Shown here: in pieces, positions 9,692 through 18,347 of the stretch
How the letters are laid out: every line of letters starts with the position of its first letter
Position numbering within the stretch: the first letter of the stretch is position 1
Source of the DNA: Sphingobacteriaceae bacterium
Lineage (GTDB): Bacteria; Bacteroidota; Bacteroidia; B-17B0; Aurantibacillaceae
Direction: 5' to 3'
NCBI GenBank assembly: GCA_023251775.1
Contig: JAHEYC010000001.1
Location: forward strand, 1 to 64,000
DNA: 64,000 nt
Notes under the pieces: model-generated
Seen by the model: only the letters and a program-made list of their open reading frames with translations
Database searches by the model: none
What the model was told of the DNA's origin: nothing
Program-made: the position numbers and the translations under genes

Positions 9692-12600
9692 TCTTCGAAT
9701 ATCCGAACTAGTAATTCGGACTGCTTGCTTAGAGACAAGCCACTTATAGACTGAATGAACTCATTTAATTTTTTTGACATGAATTTCTTACCTCTAGGGC
9801 CTCCGAATTGATCGGCATATCCATCGGTGTAGATATAAAGCCTATCACCCTTTTTCACATTTACCGTATTTAATGAGAATTTCTCTTGTCTTTCTCCATA
9901 TCCCACCGGCATTCGATCCGATTTGAGCTCGGTCATTGTTTTATCTGAGATAAGTATTGGAGAATTGAGGGCGGCTGAGTAGGTAACCTCGCCTGTTGTT
10001 TTATTTACGCATAAAAGTGTTCCGTCGAATCCATCCTTTTGACCATCCTTACTAATATTAGTGATAAGTTTTTTTCGAACGAAATTAAATACCTCATTGG
10101 GTGCGCTTAAATTCTTTTCGTTGATAGCTTCATTTAAATAGGAGATATTCAATAAACTCATGAACGCGCCGGGCACACCATGGCCTGTGCTATCTGCAAC
10201 TGCCAGATAAACCAATTCGTGATTTTCCAATTCACCTTTTTCGTTTATTACCGGTGCAATTTTTTTGGTAGCCCAATAAAAATCTCCGCTTACGATATCT
10301 TTTGGTTTGAACAACACAAAACTTTCTTTAAATGTTTCGTTGAATAATTGTGTTTCGCTCATCAAGGCCAATTGGATCTTCTTTGCGTATTGAATACTAT
10401 CGGTGATATCTTTATTTTTTGCTTCAATAATTGCTTTCTGACTAAATACTTCCTCCGTGCGTTCTTTTACTTTACCTTCCATATTTTCATAAAGTGCGGC
10501 GTTATCCACAGCAATTGCAACGGAATTAGCAATATTCCTTAACACATTCATTTGATACTCAGAATATGCATTTTTTGAAAAACTCTGAACAGTGATAACT
10601 CCGATCTTCTTTTCTTTAGAGAACAAAGGCATGTAGATAAGCGATTGCGGTGCATCACCAACAAGTGGTTTTCCAAGATCCTTAATATATTTATTGTAAT
10701 CGTTCTGTACATCATTCATGAACATCTCTTGTTCCCTTTCAAAACACCATACCGCAAACCTACCTTTATCTTTTAAGAAAAATTCGAAGAATGGTATTTT
10801 CTCATTTCGTTCAATGAATCCATTAAATTGAATGCTCTTTGTTTTATCGTTATACAATCCAATACCAAATGATTCGGCGCTCATTAAATTATTAATGTTC
10901 TCGTATGCCATCGATACGATGGTCTCCACTGAAAGAGAAGCGGTGATCACTTTAGAGATCTGTGCGATGAGTTTTGTATCGTTAAAATTCTTCTCTAGTT
11001 TTTCTTTTTGCTGTGTTACTTCCTTTGTTCGCTCAAATACGCGTTGTTCCATATTCTCATACAGTGAAGCATTATCAATAGCAATAGCTACATACACAGC
11101 AAGATTCTTCAACATTTGAAGGTCGTTATCCTTATAAGCATTGCGTTTAAAACTCTGAACAGTGATAACTCCTAAGGCTTTATCATTTAATATCAATGGT
11201 AAATAAATAATTGATTCTAATTGCTCTCCCTTAAGAGGCGGTACCCAATTGGAAATATAATGCTTGATCTCTTTGAGGTAATTATTGATCATGATCTCGC
11301 TCCGATTTCGAAAACAAACATTTGTAAGTCGGTTCATATCCTTTGTATCATAAGCGATCGCTTCAAACTTCTCTCCTCCTTCAATGTATGTAGGAAAAAC
11401 AATTTCTTCTGTTTCCTTATTATAAACGCCAATACCAAAACCGGTAGCGTCCATAAGTTTATTCACATTACTGTAAACTTTTTCAATGATATCAGAGATA
11501 GAAAGCGTGGAGGTGATATCTTTTCCGATCTGGCTTAACAAACGGGTGTTCTCATTTGATTTTTCGATCTCCTCCTTTTGTTTTACAACTTCTTTGGTGC
11601 GCTCATTTACTTTTTCTTCAAGGTTTTGATACAGGTTTGCATTATCTAATGCTCCACCTACTGAAACCGCAATACCTTTTAAAATATTGTAGTGATATTC
11701 GGTATACACGTTCTTATCAAAACTTTGAACAGTGATAACTCCTACCGCTTTTTCTTTTGAATACAATGGTAAATAAATGATAGAACTTGAATCTTTTCCG
11801 GAAACAGGTGCTTGCATTCCTTCAAAATAATTTGAGTACTCAACCGTATAATCATTTATCAATAGATCTTTTTGATCGCTAAAACATAAGGCGGCCAATC
11901 GGTTCCGATCATCAGCAGCATAAGAAAAATCATCCATTAGTTGATCATTCTCCACAAATCCTCTAAACTCTAATTTATTATTTGTGCTATTATAAATTCC
12001 AATTCCAAAGCAATCGGCCTTCATGATCTTGTTCGCATTTTGGTAAACTTTAGAGATAATAGTTTCCACTGATAATGATGAGCTGATATCTTCTGCTATT
12101 TCTCCCAACAAACGGGTGTTTTCATAAGCAATTCGTATCTCTTCTGTACGTTTCTCAACGCGGTCTTCCATGCTTCTATAAAGATTGGCTGTTCCGATCG
12201 CACTAGCAATATAAATTGCCAAATTGCGTAATATATCCAGATGATATTCTTTGTAGGAATTAGTTTCAAAACTTTGTACCGATAGCACACCAATGACCTT
12301 ATCCTTTGATGTAAGAGGTATATAGATCACCGATTGAGGATTTCCGCCTGTAACCGGTGGATATGATGTAGTAATATATTTTTTATGTTCAGCGATCCAA
12401 TCATTAATAATAAATTCTTTTCCTTCGTTAAAACACTTTACAGCGATTCGTTCCATATCCAATGTATAGGAGAATGGTGGCAATTTTTTTCCCTTTTCAA
12501 TAATGCATGGATGATACAGATCATTTTCTGCTTCGCGGTAAATAGCAACGCCAAAGGCCGGCGCATCCATCAATTTGTTCACGTGATCATATACTTTTGT

Positions 12601-15600
12601 GATGATACCTTCAATAGAAAGCGTACTTGAGATCTCTTTACCGATCTCGCTTAATAAACGTGTGTTCTTATACGTGCGTTCAACTTCTTCTTTTTGTTTT
12701 GTTACTTCAAGCGTTCGTTCTTTTACTTTTTCTTCAAGGGTCCCGTACAATGCCGCATTATCTAAAGCAATTCCAATGGATACGGCCAAGTTCTGCAAAA
12801 TATTCACTTGATAATCTGAATAAGCATCCTTGTCCAAACTTTGAACTGTGATCACACCAATAGCATCTCCTTTAGAAATAAGTGGTAAATAGATCACCGA
12901 CATATTATCATTACCGCGAATAGGTTTACGTTCCAACTTGATGTATTTATCAAACTCAGCAACAAAATCGTTGATGATGATCTCTTTCTTTTGCTTAAAG
13001 CTAATAGCGCCTAAGCGATTTTGATCGTTCACATCAATACTAATAGGATCAAGTACGTTTTGATTCTCGCGAAACCCATTAAAATCGATGGTTTGTTTTT
13101 TGCTATTGAAAATTCCAATACCAAACGAATCGGCTTTCATTAATTGATGAATATTTTTATAAACCGATGCGATGATGGTCTCAATAGAAAGTGATGAACT
13201 TAATTCCTTAGATATCTCGCCTAACAAGCGCGTATCATTATAATTCTTCTCTATCTCCTCAGTACGTTCGCGTACACGGTCTTCGAGGTTATTATAAAGT
13301 GAAACGTTATCAATGGCAATAGCAACATAAACAGATAAACTCTTTAATATCTGCAAATGATATTCTTTGTAGGCGTGCGATTTAAAACTCTGTACGGTGA
13401 TCACACCGATCTTTTTATCGCTTTGTGTTATTGGCACATAAATAATGGATTCAGGATTATCGCCTTCCTTAGCCTCATAATCACGAACCTTATTGCTTCT
13501 TACAAATTCTTCGCTAAAATGATTGATGATATAATCGTTTTGTGTTGAATAACACCAAACTGCCGGCCTATCTGTATCCTTTAAGCTATATGTGTACGGC
13601 ATCAATTGTTTTTTGCGCTCGATAGTTGCCGGAAAAACGATCTCATTTGATCTTTCGCGATACACACCAATGCCAAAGCAGGTAGCATCCATCAAGGAAT
13701 TTAAATTTGCATACACTTTATTTATGATCTCGGCAATAGAGAAGGTGTTAGAAATATCTTTACCAATTTGGCTTAAAATGCGCGTGCTCTCATACGTTTT
13801 TTCTACTTCTTCTTTTTGGAGAACAACCTCAGCCGTGCGTTCCTTTACTTTTTCTTCCATAGTTTCGTACAATGCAGCATTGTCGAATGCAATGGCTGTA
13901 TACGTGGCAAGACTCTTAAGGATATCAATATGATAATCAGTATATGCTCCTTTTCGGAACGATTGAACTGTCATGGCTCCCAACACACGATCACTTAATA
14001 CAATTGGTACCATTACTGCAGACTGAGGTGTATCGCCACCCACAAGCGTTGCCTCTGTAAGATACTTTTTGTAATCTGCCATAAAATCATGGAGGATCAA
14101 TTCTTTTTTGTTCTTAATAACCCAGGCCGAGAAATTACGCGTAGGATCGGCCGGTAACATTTTTCCCTGATGATCACGTTTAAGTTTTTCTATTTCGTAT
14201 TTATACTCTATCTGATCGGTTGCCTCATGGTATACACGAACACCAAAGGATTCTGCATCCATTAATTCATGGATGTATTTATGCAAACGCTCAAACACAT
14301 CTTCAAAATTCAAACTCGAAACTATCTGTTGTCCGATCTCGCTTAACAAACGATTATTTTCGTAAGCCTTATTGATCTCTTCCGTACGTGTGTTCACCCG
14401 CTCTTCCAAGCCTTCATATAAATTGGCATTGTCGATAGCAATGGCCACATATACGGCCAAGTTCCTTAAGATCTCTACATGATAACTTGTGTAAGAATTC
14501 TTCACGTAACTCTGTGCTGTTATCACACCAAGCGCTTTATCCTTTAATATTAGTGGTAAAAAAATGATCGACTCTGCTTGCTTTCCTTCTGATACCGGTG
14601 GTAAATGTCCAATATAATGTACAATGTCAGTGTTGAAGTCATTGATAAGAATATCCTTTCGTTGATCAAAACAAATACAAGAAAGTCTGTCCTTTTGATT
14701 TAAATTGTATGTTACCTCATCGAAACGCTCATTATTATCAATATATAATGGGAAATGTAATTGATCGGATTCAGGCTTATAAACCCCAATACCAAAACCG
14801 GTCGCATCCATCAATGTATTTAAGTTGGCATACACTTTATCAATGATCTCATTCACCGAACGCGTAGAAGTAATGTCATTTCCAATGGTACCAAGTAATT
14901 TTGTACTGGTGAAGGTACGTTCGATCTCTTCTTTTTGTTTGGTAACTTCCAATGTTCGTTCGCGAACCTTTTCTTCCATCACTTCAAATGAATGTGCATT
15001 TTGAAGCGCAATGGCAGTGTAGGTTGCTATGGATTTTATGATGTCTAAATGATAATCTGTATAAGCGTTGCGCGCGAAACTCTGAACGGAAATGCAGCCT
15101 AACACATGCTCTCCAACTGCCACGGGAACAAAAATGAGTGAATGTGGCATTTCGCCAACCACCACACGAATTTGTTTTACATATTTAATGTATTCCTTCT
15201 CATTATCATTAATAAATATCTCTTTTCGGTTACTTACACACCATACAGAATAATTGTCAACATCATTCATGGACACTTCGAAACCTTCGAGGCGCTTACC
15301 TTTTTCGAGGGCATACTTGTATTCGATCACATTTCGAGTAGAGTTAAACAAACGCACTGCAAAAATATCGGCGTTCATCTGTCCCGTGATATACGAATTG
15401 AGTTTATCAAAGATCTCTTCCAAATTAAGTGTAGATGTGATCTGTTGTCCAAGATCGCTCAGCAATTTATTATTCTGATAAGCAGATTTGATCTCTTCGG
15501 TGCGCTCAATAACGCGTTCTTCAAGATTGGTATAAAGATTGGCGTTCTCAAGGGCAATGGCTACATATATGGCCATGTTCTTCACCAACTGCAAATGATA

Positions 15601-18258
15601 ATCATTGTAAGCATTTGCCTTAAAACTTTGAACAGTGATAACGCCCAAACGTTTATTGTTATGTGTTACAGGAACGTAAATAATAGCTTCCGGCATTTCA
15701 CCAACGAGTGGTTTGTGAGTGAGTTTACCTGATCTTACAAGAAGATCACTGTAATCGTTCACCATATAGTCTTCCTGGGAAAGATAGGTTTTAATGGCGG
15801 GACGATCCGCATTCTCTATAGAGTATGAGTGCGCAGGAAGTTTCTTTCCTTTTTCAATTGATCCGGGAAAAAACATCCCTCTTTCCGTCTCGTTATAAAT
15901 ACCAATTCCTAAAACCGAAGCATCCATTAAGGTGTTAAGGTTTGCGTATACTTTATCAATGATATCGTTTATAGATAATGTGGAAGTGATGTCATTTCCA
16001 ATGGTTGATAATAACTTAGTGCTTTTATAGGTATTCTCTATTTCTTCTTTTTGTTTAACCACTTCAAGCGTACGCTCGGCCACTTTCTCTTCCATCACCT
16101 CAAACAAGTTGGCATTCTCCATAGCAATACCGGCATAAGTTGCCAATGTTTTTAAAATATCCAAATGATAATCTGTATAAGCATTCTTCTCAAAACTTTG
16201 CACGCTTATACATCCCAAAACTTTTTCGCCAATAAGAATAGGATAAAAGATCATTGAATACGGCATTTTGCCTGCAACAACCTTTATTTGCTTAGTGTAT
16301 CTTTTATATTCAATAGAAAGATCGTTAATAAAGATCTCTTTTTTACTTGCTATACAGATCACGGAATAATTTTCAACGTCGGTCATCGGAAATTCATGGA
16401 TCTCCTTGTGCCTTATGCCATGCTCAATACCATATTTATATTCTACTGTATTCTTTTGAGGATTGAACAAGCGAACACCAAAAAATCCGGCATCCATAAG
16501 ATTTGAAACGCACTTGTAAAGTTTATTGAAGATCTCTTCAAAGTTTAGTGTAGAAGTTATCTCTTGACCTAGCTCACTTAATAATTTATTATTTTGGTAA
16601 GCTCGTTCAACTTCTTCTTTCTTTAAAATTGCTTCGGCTGTACGTTCCGCGATCTTTTTTTCCTGCTCTTCGTATAAGCTGGCATTTTCTAATGCAATGG
16701 CCGAATAAGATGCAAGGTTGCGAAGCGCATTCAAGTGATACGAACTATAAGCATTAGTGCGAAAACTTTGAACTGTGATCACACCAACGGGTTTACCTTT
16801 TAGAATTAATGGCAAATAAATAATGGAGGATGGATTCTTTCCAAAGGTTGGCGCCATCGTACTCTTAAAATAATTATCCTTCTCCACTTCAAAATCATTG
16901 ATGATGATCTCGCGGCTATTCTCATAACACACAACCGACAATCTTTCTTTATCGGCCATATCATATTTAATATCGCTGAATTTCTCTCCGCCTTCAATAA
17001 ATAATGGGAAGATGATCTGTTGTTTATCTTCTTTGAATAAGCCAATACCAAAACCAACTGCATCCATAAGACGATTTACTTGTCCATAAACAGTATCCAC
17101 AATATCCGCTACATTTAATTGCGAGATTATCTTCTGGCCGATCTCGCCCATTAACACTAAGTTATTGGAATAATTCTCCAATTCTTTCGCGCGCTCTTCC
17201 AAAATAGCTCTTTCGGTTTGCGATTGCAATACTTTATTTTGCAGCTCGAAACTTTTTGAGAGCTGTGCGCTTTTGTGATTCCGCACATCCTCTTTGGCTT
17301 GATGATATATCTTATAATACTTAAGGGATTCTGTGATCTCGCCCTCATTTTCGTAAAGTTCGGCAAGCTTTTCGCTGGATTGATAGATCCCTTCTTTTGA
17401 ACCAACTTGCGTTGACATGTCAAATGCCTGCTTGAAATAATTCAGCGCTCTATTTACATCGTTCTTCTTTAAATAGAGATTTCCAAGGTCATTATAGGTA
17501 GTAGCCTCTCCGAATTTGAATCCTGTTTCTTTTCTAATGAATAAACATTTTTCAAAATATTGTTCGGCCTTTTCATGATCTTTAAGTGCCAGGTGTGTTT
17601 TACCTAAACCGTTTAACGCATAAGCTTCGCTTTGTTTATTTTGAAGTTCGGTTGATAACACAAAACATTTTGTATAATATTCCAACGCTTTAGAATAATC
17701 TTTTAAGTTCAAATAGGTTTCGGCAATACTATCTCGAACTGAGATCAAACGTTCGCGCGCTACTGTTTCAATACTTATTTTTTCACTCTTGAGAAGCGGG
17801 TCAAGTGCTTTATCATATTGCTCAATGGCACAATACACGGCACCAATTCCATTAAGGGCACTAGCAATGCCAAGATCATTCTTTATTTCCGTAGTAAGAT
17901 CTAAACTGGTCTTGTAATATTTCATTGCCGTATCGTAATCCGACAAGAAATAAAAATTGGTTCCGAGATTTACATAAACCGTTGCTTCATTTTCTTTATC
18001 ATTTAATGCTCTGAATAATGCAATAGCTTCGAAACAATACTGAGCGCCTTTTTCATTTTCGGCCATCCAGATGTATAGCGTGCCTAAAGTTTTTTTTGCT
18101 TGAGCAATTCCAACCGAATAATTTATCTCTGTTGCTTTTTGTAAGGCAAGCGTTGCAAGTTCCATTGCTTTGTCATCATTCTTGCCTTTGATGTTCCATG
18201 CTTCTTTATTAAGGGCATCGATCTCGTGAAGCGTATTATTACCTACGGTTGTTTGCAT
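9634..18258 (-). CDS. Giant cytoplasmic TPR - 12x GAF - SpoIIE phosphatase (2874 aa)
   Basis: N-terminal TPRs; 12 copies of a GAF core ending in GVITVQSF..AYxxYHLxxLxxLAxYxAIAxDNAxLY; linkers xEExVxERTxE; C-terminal DSIQYAKKIQLALM + SpoIIE motifs. No signal peptide or TM helix visible. Confidence 0.95.
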   Translation of the reverse strand: MQTTVGNNTLHEIDALNKEAWNIKGKNDDKAMELATLALQKATEINYSVGIAQAKKTLGTLYIWMAENEKGAQYCFEAIALFRALNDKENEATVYVNLGTNFYFLSDYDTAMKYYKTSLDLTTEIKNDLGIASALNGIGAVYCAIEQYDKALDPLLKSEKISIETVARERLISVRDSIAETYLNLKDYSKALEYYTKCFVLSTELQNKQSEAYALNGLGKTHLALKDHEKAEQYFEKCLFIRKETGFKFGEATTYNDLGNLYLKKNDVNRALNYFKQAFDMSTQVGSKEGIYQSSEKLAELYENEGEITESLKYYKIYHQAKEDVRNHKSAQLSKSFELQNKVLQSQTERAILEERAKELENYSNNLVLMGEIGQKIISQLNVADIVDTVYGQVNRLMDAVGFGIGLFKEDKQQIIFPLFIEGGEKFSDIKYDMADKERLSVVCYENSREIIINDFEVEKDNYFKSTMAPTFGKNPSSIIYLPLILKGKPVGVITVQSFRTNAYSSYHLNALRNLASYSAIALENASLYEEQEKKIAERTAEAILKKEEVERAYQNNKLLSELGQEITSTLNFEEIFNKLYKCVSNLMDAGFFGVRLFNPQKNTVEYKYGIEHGIRHKEIHEFPMTDVENYSVICIASKKEIFINDLSIEYKRYTKQIKVVAGKMPYSMIFYPILIGEKVLGCISVQSFEKNAYTDYHLDILKTLATYAGIAMENANLFEVMEEKVAERTLEVVKQKEEIENTYKSTKLLSTIGNDITSTLSINDIIDKVYANLNTLMDASVLGIGIYNETERGMFFPGSIEKGKKLPAHSYSIENADRPAIKTYLSQEDYMVNDYSDLLVRSGKLTHKPLVGEMPEAIIYVPVTHNNKRLGVITVQSFKANAYNDYHLQLVKNMAIYVAIALENANLYTNLEERVIERTEEIKSAYQNNKLLSDLGQQITSTLNLEEIFDKLNSYITGQMNADIFAVRLFNSTRNVIEYKYALEKGKRLEGFEVSMNDVDNYSVWCVSNRKEIFINDNEKEYIKYVKQIRVVVGEMPHSLIFVPVAVGEHVLGCISVQSFARNAYTDYHLDIIKSIATYTAIALQNAHSFEVMEEKVRERTLEVTKQKEEIERTFTSTKLLGTIGNDITSTRSVNEIIDKVYANLNTLMDATGFGIGVYKPESDQLHFPLYIDNNERFDEVTYNLNQKDRLSCICFDQRKDILINDFNTDIVHYIGHLPPVSEGKQAESIIFLPLILKDKALGVITAQSYVKNSYTSYHVEILRNLAVYVAIAIDNANLYEGLEERVNTRTEEINKAYENNRLLSEIGQQIVSSLNFEDVFERLHKYIHELMDAESFGVRVYHEATDQIEYKYEIEKLKRDHQGKMLPADPTRNFSAWVIKNKKELILHDFMADYKKYLTEATLVGGDTPQSAVMVPIVLSDRVLGAMTVQSFRKGAYTDYHIDILKSLATYTAIAFDNAALYETMEEKVKERTAEVVLQKEEVEKTYESTRILSQIGKDISNTFSIAEIINKVYANLNSLMDATCFGIGVYRERSNEIVFPATIERKKQLMPYTYSLKDTDRPAVWCYSTQNDYIINHFSEEFVRSNKVRDYEAKEGDNPESIIYVPITQSDKKIGVITVQSFKSHAYKEYHLQILKSLSVYVAIAIDNVSLYNNLEDRVRERTEEIEKNYNDTRLLGEISKELSSSLSIETIIASVYKNIHQLMKADSFGIGIFNSKKQTIDFNGFRENQNVLDPISIDVNDQNRLGAISFKQKKEIIINDFVAEFDKYIKLERKPIRGNDNMSVIYLPLISKGDAIGVITVQSLDKDAYSDYQVNILQNLAVSIGIALDNAALYGTLEEKVKERTLEVTKQKEEVERTYKNTRLLSEIGKEISSTLSIEGIITKVYDHVNKLMDAPAFGVAIYREAENDLYHPCIIEKGKKLPPFSYTLDMERIAVKCFNEGKEFIINDWIAEHKKYITTSYPPVTGGNPQSVIYIPLTSKDKVIGVLSVQSFETNSYKEYHLDILRNLAIYIASAIGTANLYRSMEDRVEKRTEEIRIAYENTRLLGEIAEDISSSLSVETIISKVYQNANKIMKADCFGIGIYNSTNNKLEFRGFVENDQLMDDFSYAADDRNRLAALCFSDQKDLLINDYTVEYSNYFEGMQAPVSGKDSSSIIYLPLYSKEKAVGVITVQSFDKNVYTEYHYNILKGIAVSVGGALDNANLYQNLEEKVNERTKEVVKQKEEIEKSNENTRLLSQIGKDITSTLSISDIIEKVYSNVNKLMDATGFGIGVYNKETEEIVFPTYIEGGEKFEAIAYDTKDMNRLTNVCFRNRSEIMINNYLKEIKHYISNWVPPLKGEQLESIIYLPLILNDKALGVITVQSFKRNAYKDNDLQMLKNLAVYVAIAIDNASLYENMEQRVFERTKEVTQQKEKLEKNFNDTKLIAQISKVITASLSVETIVSMAYENINNLMSAESFGIGLYNDKTKSIQFNGFIERNEKIPFFEFFLKDKGRFAVWCFEREQEMFMNDVQNDYNKYIKDLGKPLVGDAPQSLIYMPLFSKEKKIGVITVQSFSKNAYSEYQMNVLRNIANSVAIAVDNAALYENMEGKVKERTEEVFSQKAIIEAKNKDITDSIQYAKKIQLALMSETQLFNETFKESFVLFKPKDIVSGDFYWATKKIAPVINEKGELENHELVYLAVADSTGHGVPGAFMSLLNISYLNEAINEKNLSAPNEVFNFVRKKLITNISKDGQKDGFDGTLLCVNKTTGEVTYSAALNSPILISDKTMTELKSDRMPVGYGERQEKFSLNTVNVKKGDRLYIYTDGYADQFGGPRGKKFMSKKLNEFIQSISGLSLSKQSELLVRIFEDWKGNLEQIDDVCIIGLKF
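10450..17150 (-). repeat. Intragenic tandem repeat: 12 GAF modules = six ~1.12-kb two-GAF units
   Basis: The VQSF-coding landmark (aactytgaac) starts near 10581, 11151, 11721, 12270, 12837, 13386, 13959, 14508, 15078, 15624, 16194, 16764. Spacings mostly 570/549 nt. Confidence 0.9.
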
Positions 18259-18300
18259 TGGAAATTACAAGATAGTAAAATTTTCGTCCTTTTACAAGAC
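18259..18300 (-). promoter_or_regulatory. Candidate Bacteroidetes-type promoter for the giant GAF gene
   Basis: On minus strand CTTG (18298-18295) - 20 nt - TATCTTGT (18274-18267), a few nt before the ATG at 18258; resembles TTTG-N19-TAnnTTTG with mismatches. Confidence 0.35.
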
Positions 18301-18347
18301 CATAAATAATTGATTTTCAATAAATTGCAATCCGTTTTAGATGGAAT

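Noticed and set aside
15142-15732. 196-aa plus-strand ORF opposite the giant GAF gene, and other plus-strand ORFs at 10348-17000
   Set aside because: Antisense shadows of the repeated GAF coding sequence; no domain, signal or start context. The minus-strand frame explains the region fully.
10450-17150. Assembly artefact from repeat expansion
   Set aside because: All 12 modules differ clearly in sequence and the frame is open throughout, so duplication by misassembly is unlikely, though long-read confirmation would be useful.
9634-18258. Phytochrome or cyclic-nucleotide-binding GAF protein
   Set aside because: No bilin-attachment context or NKFDE signature seen; the ligand is left open.
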